Shown here: piece by piece, positions 1 through 6,953 of the stretch | How the letters are laid out: the number at the start of each line of letters is the position of its first letter | How positions within the stretch are numbered: the first letter of the stretch is position 1 | Source: Bacteroidales bacterium UBA6244 | GTDB taxonomy: Bacteria; Bacteroidota; Bacteroidia; Bacteroidales; F082 | Assembly (NCBI GenBank): GCA_002440885.1 | Contig: DJVY01000074.1 | Location: 1-15,776 of the forward strand | DNA length: 15,776 bases | Reading direction: 5' to 3' | Program-made: the position numbers and the translations under genes | Notes under the pieces: generated by a model | The model's database searches: none | What the model saw: only the letters and a program-made list of their open reading frames with translations | What the model was told of the DNA's origin: nothing

Positions 1-112
1 CAGATTTCAAAATCGCATGGTCGCCGCAACCCGGACACCATTTCACCATTTGATCGCTTTCAAAGTCATCCTTTGTAAGAACCAGATTTTTTGTCTCTAT
101 CGTATTTTCCAT
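1..112 (-). CDS. korB: 2-oxoglutarate:ferredoxin oxidoreductase, beta subunit (N-terminal part only)
   Basis: This is the first 37 codons of a minus-strand gene that runs out of the window at base 1. The reading starts at the ATG on 112-110 and gives MENTIETKNL, followed by the motif WCPGCGDHAI at residues 25-34. In 2-oxoacid:ferredoxin oxidoreductase beta subunits the two cysteines of CPGC (here C26 and C29) help bind a [4Fe-4S] cluster, and the chain carries the thiamine diphosphate site. The gene lies four bases after the korA stop, with a purine-rich AAGAAG just before its ATG, so the two are almost certainly co-transcribed. The subunit would form the catalytic half of a cytoplasmic enzyme that oxidises 2-oxoglutarate to succinyl-CoA and CO2 and reduces ferredoxin. 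Specificity for 2-oxoglutarate rather than another oxoacid is inferred from the partner and cannot be tested on this fragment. Confidence 0.93.
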   Translation of the reverse strand, partial: MENTIETKNLVLTKDDFESDQMVKWCPGCGDHAILKS

Positions 113-116
113 CTTC

Positions 117-1964
117 TTATTCATTTAAAAGTTCGTTAACTTTTTCTTTTAGTTCGGTAACCATGAAAGGCAGTCCCTGAATCTTATTAAACTGATGATA
201 AGTAAACTCGGGGAAGCTCATGCGTAGATAGTTAACAAACTGACCCATATTAATTTCACTAACCAAAATTTTCTTGTATCGAGCTAACAATTCACGTGTA
301 TTGCGGGGTAGTGGCATAATGTATTTAAAATGAGCCAGACTTACTGATTTTCCTTCGTCGCGCAATTCTTCTATTGCCGTAAGCATAACCCCATAAGTAC
401 CTCCCCAACTAACCATCAACACATCGGCATGGTCATCGCCATACACCTCTTGTTCAGGAATATAATTGGCTACCAGCTCAACTTTTTTTTGTCGCAATTC
501 GGACATTATCTGGTGATTTTTCGGATCGTGGGAGACATTGCCACTGATATTTTCTTTTTCGAGACCTCCAACACGGTGTCTCAATCCCGGAGTACCGGGT
601 AACGCCCAACTACGGCTTAATGTTTCAGGATTTCTCTTAAATGGTTTATAATCCGGATCGTTATCAGGAGCTATTGGAGGAACAATCTTTGGCATATCAG
701 CCATTTTCGGAATTTTAAACACTTCCGAACCATTTGCGATAGAACCATCGGTGAGCAAGATAACCGGAGTCATATGTTCAAGGCTTAGTTTTGCAGCTTC
801 AAAAGCAGCATAAAAACAATCGGAGGGGCTAAGTGCTGACATCACGATTACGGGCGCTTCGCCGTTTCGGCCAAAGAGTGCCTGATAAAGGTCTGATTGT
901 TCAGACTTAGTGGGCAACCCTGTGGAAGGGCCTCCCCTTTGCACATCCACTATTACAATAGGCAATTCTGTCATTACGGCAAGGCCAATGGCTTCACTTT
1001 TCAACGAGAGACCCGGGCCTGAGGTTGAGGTAACGGGCAAGCTTCCTGCGTAGGCGGCACCTATAGTAGATACTATACCGGCAATTTCGTCCTCAGCCTG
1101 AAAAGCGATAGCCGAAAGTTCTTTGTGTTTACTTAGCTCCTGAAGAATCTCAGAGGCCGGGGTGATGGGGTATGACCCCAAAAACAGCTTAAGATTAGCG
1201 CGCTCGGCGGCTGCCAACAAGCCCCAGGCTGTAGCCAAATTACCTGTAACATTGCGATAAGTTCCCTTTTGCAAGGCGGCAGGCTCTATCTTATAGGTGT
1301 TGGCAAAAGCCTCAATGGTTTCGCCATAATTAAACCCGGCAGTAAGCACGGCCTTATTGGCCTCGACAATCAAAGGATTAGCTTTGAATTTCTGTTCAAA
1401 AAAAGTAAAGGTCTGTTTATAATCACGATTAAACATGTAATAAACAATACCCAGAGCAAACATATTTTTTGATTTCTGCGCTGTTTTGTTGTCCAGGTTA
1501 AGCGACTTAACAGCTTCTTTGGTCATGGTGCCAATAGGAGCTTGAACCACCACATGTCCGGTTAATGTGCCATCGGTAAGCGGATTGGATTTATAACCGG
1601 CCTTATCGAAGTTTTTATCGATGAACGCATCGCTATCGACGATAATAATGGCGTCACGTGTAATCCAGTTCATGTTGGCTTTTAACGAAGCCGGATTCAT
1701 GGCAATAAGCACATCAGCCAAATCACCGGAAGTATGAATATCGACTTTTCCAAAGTGAATTTGAAAACCCGAAACGCCTGAAACGGTTCCTTGTGGGGCT
1801 CTGATTTCTGAGGGATAGTCAGGAAAAGTAGCAAAATCATTTCCTGCAAAAGCTGTCGAATCTGAAAAAAGGTTTCCAGTAAGCTGCATACCATCGCCCG
1901 AATCTCCGGCAAACCTGATTACAGCTTTGTTTAATTCAACCACTCTGTCTTTTTTGGATGTCAT
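117..1964 (-). CDS. korA: 2-oxoglutarate:ferredoxin oxidoreductase, fused gamma-alpha subunit
   Basis: This 615-residue protein is the large subunit of an oxygen-sensitive 2-oxoacid:ferredoxin oxidoreductase, partner of the korB product. Residues about 10-200 form the gamma domain, with the start motif RFAGDSGDGMQLTG at 17-30 and FPDYPSEIRAPQGT at 47-60. Residues about 240-480 are the alpha domain that helps bind thiamine diphosphate, with GSYPITPASE at 263-272, QAEDEIAG at 289-296, TSTSGPGLSLK at 312-322 and RGGPSTGLPTKSEQSDL at 343-359. Residues about 510-615 are the C-terminal transketolase-like domain. The fused gamma-alpha order and the length are usual for the two-subunit Kor enzymes of Bacteroidota. 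The start has no clear Shine-Dalgarno sequence but lies about 25 bases after a good -7 box, so it is accepted. The likely substrate is 2-oxoglutarate; a different oxoacid cannot be fully excluded from sequence alone. Confidence 0.95.
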   Translation of the reverse strand: MTSKKDRVVELNKAVIRFAGDSGDGMQLTGNLFSDSTAFAGNDFATFPDYPSEIRAPQGTVSGVSGFQIHFGKVDIHTSGDLADVLIAMNPASLKANMNWITRDAIIIVDSDAFIDKNFDKAGYKSNPLTDGTLTGHVVVQAPIGTMTKEAVKSLNLDNKTAQKSKNMFALGIVYYMFNRDYKQTFTFFEQKFKANPLIVEANKAVLTAGFNYGETIEAFANTYKIEPAALQKGTYRNVTGNLATAWGLLAAAERANLKLFLGSYPITPASEILQELSKHKELSAIAFQAEDEIAGIVSTIGAAYAGSLPVTSTSGPGLSLKSEAIGLAVMTELPIVIVDVQRGGPSTGLPTKSEQSDLYQALFGRNGEAPVIVMSALSPSDCFYAAFEAAKLSLEHMTPVILLTDGSIANGSEVFKIPKMADMPKIVPPIAPDNDPDYKPFKRNPETLSRSWALPGTPGLRHRVGGLEKENISGNVSHDPKNHQIMSELRQKKVELVANYIPEQEVYGDDHADVLMVSWGGTYGVMLTAIEELRDEGKSVSLAHFKYIMPLPRNTRELLARYKKILVSEINMGQFVNYLRMSFPEFTYHQFNKIQGLPFMVTELKEKVNELLNE

Positions 1965-1988
1965 CTGATTTTTTTTTTAAAACATCGA

Positions 1989-2018
1989 CAAAATTAAGCT
2001 TAATATTATTCAGGCAAA
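1989..2018 (-). promoter_or_regulatory. Bacteroidota-type promoter of korAB
   Basis: Read on the minus strand this is TTTG (2018-2015), an 18-base spacer, then TAATTTTG (1996-1989). It matches the Bacteroidota -33/-7 consensus TTTG-N(about 19)-TAnnTTTG. Transcription would begin about 7 bases further on, near 1982, giving a leader of under 20 bases before the korA ATG at 1964. An imperfect inverted repeat at 2016-2035 covers the -33 element. Confidence 0.7.
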
Positions 2019-2354
2019 CCAATGTGATTAGGTTTTTTGTGCCCTAAAAAGCCTCCCTTCGTCGTAAACGATTGCAGTAAAAGTTTAAATACTGATTTAC
2101 AATGAATTAAAAAATCATCAATACTGTAGAAATCGAATATGACCAGTAAAATAGAATGAGACTAAATTACAAACTATTTCTGACAGATTACCAACTCAAA
2201 GTATAACGCAATCAACCATCATTAAAGCAATTCTAAAAAAAAATAACAGAATATCCCCCTAGCTTAAACTTCGAGAAAGCCTTTACAAGGGATTTTTCAA
2301 ACCTACTACAAAAAAAAGGAGGAATTTTTCGCCTCTTTCTAAAAACAATATATC

Positions 2355-2362
2355 TATATTTG
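2355..2362 (+). promoter_or_regulatory. Putative -7 promoter box of the ferredoxin gene
   Basis: TATATTTG fits the Bacteroidota -7 consensus TAnnTTTG exactly and lies 32 bases before the ATG at 2395. No good TTG/TTTG element is found at the expected distance upstream; the nearest, TTTC at 2336-2339, leaves only a 15-base spacer. The promoter may therefore be weak or activator-dependent. A possible stem-loop (2316-2338) covers the -33 region. Confidence 0.5.
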
Positions 2363-2394
2363 CAGCAATTATTTTCAATAAAACAATTAGCGTT

Positions 2395-2562
2395 ATGGCT
2401 TATAAAATTAATGATGATTGTACTGCTTGCGGCACATGTATCGATGAATGCCCTGTAGAGGCTATCTCCGAAGGCGATATCTATGTTATTGACCCGGATC
2501 TATGTACAGATTGTGGCGCTTGCGCTGATGTTTGTCCTGTTGAAGCAATTCACCCGGAATAA
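2395..2562 (+). CDS. Small 2[4Fe-4S] ferredoxin (clostridial type)
   Basis: This 55-residue protein begins MAYKINDDC and ends EAIHPE. It carries two copies of the classic CxxCxxCxxxCP motif: cysteines 9, 12, 15 and 19 followed by P20, and cysteines 37, 40, 43 and 47 followed by P48. Each set donates three ligands to one cluster and one to the other, so the protein should hold two [4Fe-4S] clusters and act as a soluble low-potential electron carrier in the cytoplasm. The two halves also share the phrase PVEAI, reflecting the ancient internal duplication of this family. It has its own -7 box upstream and a strong terminator downstream, so it is probably transcribed alone. Its place between korAB and sucA suggests that it takes electrons from the Kor enzyme; this is inference from position, as other ferredoxin-dependent enzymes could also use it. 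Confidence 0.95.
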   Translation: MAYKINDDCTACGTCIDECPVEAISEGDIYVIDPDLCTDCGACADVCPVEAIHPE

Positions 2563-2583
2563 GAAACATCCTTTCAAAATGCT

Positions 2584-2624
2584 CCCGACCGTTGCAAGTT
2601 GAACCAACGGTCGGGGTTTTTTTT
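2584..2624 (+). terminator. Rho-independent terminator after the ferredoxin gene
   Basis: CCCGACCGTTG (2584-2594) pairs perfectly over 11 bases with CAACGGTCGGG (2605-2615), leaving a 10-base loop, and one further G (2616) precedes eight T (2617-2624). It begins 22 bases after the ferredoxin stop and separates that gene from the sucA promoter. A competing hairpin, CGGGGT (2612-2617) with ACCCCG (2625-2630), shares the 3' arm and would put the T tract in its loop. Confidence 0.93.
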
Positions 2625-2655
2625 ACCCCGGAATACTATTTATAAACGATCTAAA

Positions 2656-2686
2656 TTAGTTTTATTAAAACCTTTCGTTAACTTTG
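2656..2686 (+). promoter_or_regulatory. Bacteroidota-type promoter of sucAB
   Basis: TTAG (2656-2659, one mismatch to TTTG), a 19-base spacer and TAACTTTG (2679-2686, perfect TAnnTTTG). The predicted start of transcription is near 2693, leaving a leader of about 20 bases before the sucA ATG at 2712. There is no Shine-Dalgarno sequence, as is common in this phylum. No obvious operator is visible. Confidence 0.65.
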
Positions 2687-2711
2687 TTCGTAATAACTTC
2701 AGCAGCAATCT

Positions 2712-5564
2712 ATGGATAACTACAGCTTTGTTAATCATCCCGATCCGGCCGTTATCGAATCACTTTATCAGCAATATCTTTCTGACCCGAAGTCAGTCGA
2801 CAGCAGTTGGCAGGCTTTTTTTGCAGGATTCGACCTGGCTCAAAAGCAATACCCCCTATTACCTGAGAGTCATGCCACTTCAGATGAGTTTAAGGTCATT
2901 AACCTGATCAATGATTACCGCCGCAGAGGGCATCTGTTTACTTCCACAAATCCGGTTCGAAAACGCAGAACCTACCTTCCTACGTTAGACATTGAGAACT
3001 ATGGGCTTTCGGCTAAAAATTTGGATCAGTATTTTTATGCCGGTGAAAAAATTGGCATAGGCAAAGCAAAATTGCGCGACATTGTTGGCTTTTTGCATGA
3101 CACCTACTGCCAAAATATTGGTGTGGAATACCTTTTTATCCGTGATTTAGAAATTGTTAACTGGTTACAAACCCGTTTTGAAACCACACGAAATCACCCA
3201 AACTACAGTCAGGAGGAGAAAAAATATATTCTCACCAAATTATTGAGAGCAGTTTTTTTTGAAAAATTTCTTCAAAAAAAATTCCCCGGTCAAAAACGGT
3301 TTTCTCTGGAAGGTGCCGAGTCACTGATTCCGGCTTTAGATGCCGTTATGGAAAAGGGTTCTGATTTGGGGATTAAGGAATTTGTCATCGGCATGCCTCA
3401 TCGCGGGCGGCTCAACGTGTTGGCCAACATCATGAGAAAACCCTATCAGGCCATATTTTCTGAGTTTGAGGGAGTTGAATATGATGATGAAGCACTTTTG
3501 GGCGATGTAAAATATCATCTGGGTTACACCGTCAACAGAAAATCAACCAACGGAAGAGAAATAAAATTCACCTTATCTCCAAACCCATCGCATCTGGAAG
3601 CTGTAAATCCTGTTGTTGAGGGCATTACACGAGCAAAAATCGATGAAATTTACCATGGAGATGCTACCAAAATTGCGCCAATACTGATTCATGGCGATGC
3701 CTCGGTTGCAGGCCAGGGCGTGGTATACGAAGTATTGCAGATGCAGGATCTGAAAGGATACTCAACGGGAGGAACAATACACTTGGTAATCAATAACCAA
3801 ATCGGATTCACAACCGATTATCTCGACGCACGTTCCAGTACCTATTGCACCGACATTGCTAAAATCACCTTATCGCCTGTTTTCCACGTAAATGGTGACG
3901 ACCCCGAAGCTCTCGTCTTTTCCATACAAACAGCGATGGAGTTCAGGAACAAGTTCCACAAAGATGTATTTATTGACATACTGTGTTATCGCCGTTATGG
4001 ACATAACGAGGGTGATGAACCCCGGTTTACACAACCTGTGCTTTACAAAGCCATCGAAAAACATCCCGACCCCTACGAATTGTACAAAAATCAATTGTTA
4101 AGTCAGGGGGTCGTCAGCAACGAACAAACCGAGTTAGAAGAAAAACAGTTTAATGATAAACTGGAAGCCAACCTCGAAGAGGCCCACAGCCATATACGCA
4201 CCACCATAAATAACTTTCTGGCTGACACCTGGGAAGGTATTCGCAGAGCCACCGATGAAGACTTTCTCAGGTCGCCGGAAACGGCCATCACTGAAAAAGA
4301 ATTGCAACTTATTACCGAAAAAATTACGGCCTTACCAGATGGAAAAAATTTCTTTAGAAAAACCATCAGGCTACAAGAACAAAGACGCAAAATGGTTTTG
4401 GAAGACCAATCCCTCGATTGGGCTATGGGTGAGTTGATTGCCTACGGGAGTCTTTTAAATGAAGGTATTCCGGTACGTTTGAGCGGACAAGATGTAGAAC
4501 GGGGAACTTTTTCCCATCGACATGCTGTTTTGCGCATTGAAGATTCTGAAGATAAATATGTTCCACTAAATCACATCGCCGAAAAACAAGCCAAATTCGA
4601 CATTTTCAACTCCAATCTTTCTGAATATGGTGTACTTGGGTTTGAATACGGTTATGCACTGGCTTCACCAAACAAACTCACAATTTGGGAAGCTCAATTC
4701 GGCGATTTTGCCAATACCGCGCAGGTGATCTTCGATCAATTTATAAGTAGTGCCGAAGACAAATGGAATGTCATGAACGACCTCGTAGTTTTCTTACCTC
4801 ACGGCTACGAAGGGCAGGGACCTGAGCATTCAAGCGCCCGAATGGAACGCTACCTCACCCTGGCTGCTGAAAATAACTTTCAGGTTGCAAATTGCACTAC
4901 ACCGGCCAATTTCTTCCACCTGCTGCGCCGGCAGTTGCATCGGCCTTTTAGAAAACCGCTTATCATTTTCACACCCAAAAGTCTGCTAAGGCATCCACAA
5001 TGTATTTCCCACATTAATGAATTTACTTCGGGGGGATTCAGAGAGGTAATCGACGATCTTTCAGTCGACGTCAAAAAAGTGGACAAAGTAGTTTTCTGTA
5101 ACGGCAAGATCTACTACGATTTACTGGCAGAGCGTGAAAAACTCAACAAAAAAAACATTGCCTTAATTCGGATAGAGCAATTGTATCCTTTCCCTGTTGA
5201 GCAGATATTGAACATATTCAAAAAATATATCAACACAAAAACCACCATCTGGGCACAAGAAGAACCAGCCAACATGGGAGCCTGGAATTTTATTTACACT
5301 TCTCTCGCCTCCCACATTCCAATCAAACTGGTTGCCCGTCCCGCGAGCGGAAGTCCGGCTACCGGTTCAGGAAAATTTCATGTAATTCGTGCTCAGAAAA
5401 TATTCGACAAAGTAATGGGTGAATGCAATTGCCCATACCTGGACGAGTCGTGTGAGATGGCCTGCATAGGCAATAAATGGAAACAATTTGAAAAAGAACT
5501 CGAAGAGTTGAATATCAAGAACATGGACTCTAAATACCACAGCGGTGTGAAGCCTTTGGTTTAA
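2712..5564 (+). CDS. sucA: 2-oxoglutarate dehydrogenase complex, E1 component
   Basis: This 950-residue protein is the thiamine diphosphate-dependent decarboxylase of the 2-oxoglutarate dehydrogenase complex. It decarboxylates 2-oxoglutarate and passes the succinyl group to the lipoyl arm of SucB in the TCA cycle. Residues 1-45 are the short E1o N-terminal segment. The thiamine domain shows GMPHRGRLN (227-235), NPSHLEAVNP (291-300), HGDASVAGQGVVYE (327-340), the metal-binding region VNGDDPEAL (393-401) and YGHNEGDEPRFTQP (429-442). The transketolase-like domain has SGQDVERGTFSHRHAVL (591-607) and LPHGYEGQGPEHSSARMERY (695-714). ARPASGSPATGS (875-886) lies near the usual family C-terminus. About 45 further residues follow, with cysteines at 905, 907, 914 and 918, which E. 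coli SucA (933 residues) lacks. sucB follows after 36 bases in one operon. The opposing korAB pair performs the same carbon reaction with ferredoxin. Confidence 0.97.
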   Translation: MDNYSFVNHPDPAVIESLYQQYLSDPKSVDSSWQAFFAGFDLAQKQYPLLPESHATSDEFKVINLINDYRRRGHLFTSTNPVRKRRTYLPTLDIENYGLSAKNLDQYFYAGEKIGIGKAKLRDIVGFLHDTYCQNIGVEYLFIRDLEIVNWLQTRFETTRNHPNYSQEEKKYILTKLLRAVFFEKFLQKKFPGQKRFSLEGAESLIPALDAVMEKGSDLGIKEFVIGMPHRGRLNVLANIMRKPYQAIFSEFEGVEYDDEALLGDVKYHLGYTVNRKSTNGREIKFTLSPNPSHLEAVNPVVEGITRAKIDEIYHGDATKIAPILIHGDASVAGQGVVYEVLQMQDLKGYSTGGTIHLVINNQIGFTTDYLDARSSTYCTDIAKITLSPVFHVNGDDPEALVFSIQTAMEFRNKFHKDVFIDILCYRRYGHNEGDEPRFTQPVLYKAIEKHPDPYELYKNQLLSQGVVSNEQTELEEKQFNDKLEANLEEAHSHIRTTINNFLADTWEGIRRATDEDFLRSPETAITEKELQLITEKITALPDGKNFFRKTIRLQEQRRKMVLEDQSLDWAMGELIAYGSLLNEGIPVRLSGQDVERGTFSHRHAVLRIEDSEDKYVPLNHIAEKQAKFDIFNSNLSEYGVLGFEYGYALASPNKLTIWEAQFGDFANTAQVIFDQFISSAEDKWNVMNDLVVFLPHGYEGQGPEHSSARMERYLTLAAENNFQVANCTTPANFFHLLRRQLHRPFRKPLIIFTPKSLLRHPQCISHINEFTSGGFREVIDDLSVDVKKVDKVVFCNGKIYYDLLAEREKLNKKNIALIRIEQLYPFPVEQILNIFKKYINTKTTIWAQEEPANMGAWNFIYTSLASHIPIKLVARPASGSPATGSGKFHVIRAQKIFDKVMGECNCPYLDESCEMACIGNKWKQFEKELEELNIKNMDSKYHSGVKPLV

Positions 5565-5600
5565 GTATAGTATTAAGAAGTACAAGAAAAAAAAGGAAAA

Positions 5601-6899
5601 ATGATAGTAGAAATAAAAGTTCCCTCACCGGGAGAATCCATAAGCGAAGTGCAAATTGCCGGATGGCTGGTTGCCAACGGACAACAGGTGTCGTCAGATG
5701 AAGAAGTAGTAGAAATTGACTCCGACAAAGCCACCCTGAGTGTTGCTGCCGGAGCGGATGGAAAAATTACCATTCTCAAAAATGAGGGAGAAACCGTTGA
5801 AGTTAATTCAGTAATTGCAACGATCGACACCGAGGCCAAAGGCGAAGTAATAGAAAAACCTGCCCAGGTTGACGAAAAGCCAAAGGAGCAAGACACTAAG
5901 GAGGCGCATAAAAATACAGAAAGTGTGCCTGGGCCAAAGATCAAACAGGATGATCCAAAGCCAGCGGAAAATAAGAACTTAAATCTTCATCTTTCGCCGT
6001 TAGCAAAAAAAATGATGGAGTCGCATGCGGTTACAGAAGCAGATTTGGTTAACTTCTATAAGCATTACCGACTAACCACCAAAGACATAGACTTTTATCT
6101 GGAGAACAAGGATAAAGTAGCCGACACAAAACCAAAGGCTATCGCATCAGGCAGCCAATGGAAAGGCTCCCGCGATTTCAAGAGCACAAACATGAGTTCC
6201 TTACGTAAAAAATTGGCTTCCAGGTTGGTTTCAGTGAAAAACGAAACGGCCATGTTAACTACTTTCAACGAAGTGAACATGACTCCCATTATGGCTTTGC
6301 GCGCTAAATACAAAGACCAGTTCAAAGAAAAACATGGAGTAGGTCTTGGGTTCATGTCGTTTTTCACAAAAGCCGTTACCGAAGCTATGGCCTCTTTCCC
6401 GCAGGTAAATTCCCAAATCAACGAAGAGCAAATTGTTCAATTTGAATACGTTGATATCAGCATTGCCGTGAGCGGACCTAAGGGATTGGTCGTGCCGGTA
6501 GTGAGAAACGCTGAAATACTCAGTCTGGCAGAGATTGAGCATGCAATCAAGGTTTTGGCCACCAAAGCGCGCGACAACAAACTATCAGTTGAAGAAATGC
6601 AAGGGGGAACGTTCACCATCACCAACGGCGGCGTGTTTGGTAGTATGATGTCTACACCAATTATTAATCCGCCGCAAAGTGCCATTTTAGGAATGCATAA
6701 TATTGTAGAACGACCCATCGCTGTAAATGGCAAGGTTGAAATTCATCCCATGATGTATATCGCTCTTTCTTACGACCACCGCATTATTGACGGAAGAGAG
6801 TCTGTTGGTTTTCTGGTCAAAGTAAAGGAGTTGCTCGAACATCCTGAGAACATGCTTTTTGGGAGCAAATCCCCCGCTGAGGTACTGCTTGATTTATAA
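5601..6899 (+). CDS. sucB: 2-oxoglutarate dehydrogenase complex, E2 component (dihydrolipoyl succinyltransferase)
   Basis: This 432-residue protein transfers the succinyl group from the lipoyl arm to CoA and forms the core of the 2-oxoglutarate dehydrogenase complex. Residues 1-76 are a single lipoyl domain with the lipoylated lysine predicted at K43 in EIDSDKATL. A charged, Pro/Lys/Glu-rich linker spans about 80-127. Residues about 130-168 take the place of the peripheral-subunit-binding domain but lack the usual GTG..GRI/T loop. The catalytic acyltransferase domain fills about 190-432, with GTFTITNGGVFGSMMSTPI (336-354), NPPQSAILGMH (356-366) and DHRIIDG (392-398), which supplies the active-site H393 and D397. 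AGGA lies about six bases before the ATG. The E3 partner gene (lpd) is not nearby. Succinyl specificity is inferred from the E1o gene next to it and from similarity to the SucB family. Confidence 0.95.
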   Translation: MIVEIKVPSPGESISEVQIAGWLVANGQQVSSDEEVVEIDSDKATLSVAAGADGKITILKNEGETVEVNSVIATIDTEAKGEVIEKPAQVDEKPKEQDTKEAHKNTESVPGPKIKQDDPKPAENKNLNLHLSPLAKKMMESHAVTEADLVNFYKHYRLTTKDIDFYLENKDKVADTKPKAIASGSQWKGSRDFKSTNMSSLRKKLASRLVSVKNETAMLTTFNEVNMTPIMALRAKYKDQFKEKHGVGLGFMSFFTKAVTEAMASFPQVNSQINEEQIVQFEYVDISIAVSGPKGLVVPVVRNAEILSLAEIEHAIKVLATKARDNKLSVEEMQGGTFTITNGGVFGSMMSTPIINPPQSAILGMHNIVERPIAVNGKVEIHPMMYIALSYDHRIIDGRESVGFLVKVKELLEHPENMLFGSKSPAEVLLDL

Positions 6900-6903
6900 A
6901 ATA

Positions 6904-6922
6904 TTGAGGGAATAATCCTCAA
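6904..6922 (+). repeat. Small inverted repeat after sucB
   Basis: TTGAGG (6904-6909) and CCTCAA (6917-6922) can pair across a seven-base gap, just after the sucB stop. No T tract follows, so it is not a standard Rho-independent terminator. It could be a weak terminator, an RNA 3'-end stabiliser or chance, and readthrough into the downstream transporter gene is possible. Confidence 0.4.
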
Positions 6923-6953
6923 GAGTGATGATCAAAACTGAAAATTTAACCTT

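Larger units (their letters stand above)
1965..2394. other. 430-base divergent intergenic region between korA and the ferredoxin gene
   Basis: This AT-rich stretch holds the korA promoter near its left end (1989-2018) and the ferredoxin -7 box near its right end (2355-2362). In between I find no reading frame with a credible start and no RNA gene. A strong Shine-Dalgarno-like AAGGAGG at 2316-2322 has no start codon behind it. It pairs with CCTCTTT at 2332-2338 (seven pairs, one G-T, nine-base loop). Another possible stem is GGTTTTTT (2031-2038) with AAAAAGCC (2046-2053). The region is long enough for upstream regulatory sites, but I recognise none by sequence. Confidence 0.6.

Noticed and set aside
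2316..2322. Perfect Shine-Dalgarno-like AAGGAGG in the korA-ferredoxin gap
   Set aside because: No start codon follows within a usable distance and no reading frame is open; it lies upstream of the predicted transcription start of the ferredoxin gene.
1965..2394. Possible small RNA or riboswitch in the 430-base divergent gap
   Set aside because: Only weak AT-rich stems were found, with no recognisable conserved core and no terminator; promoter sequences explain both ends.
2599..2907. A 102-codon plus-strand frame over the ferredoxin terminator and sucA start
   Set aside because: It runs through the terminator and promoter and then out of frame with sucA; no credible product.
5573..5944. A 123-codon minus-strand frame over the start of sucB
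   Set aside because: Low-complexity serine/threonine-rich shadow of the SucB lipoyl domain and linker; no promoter or ribosome site.
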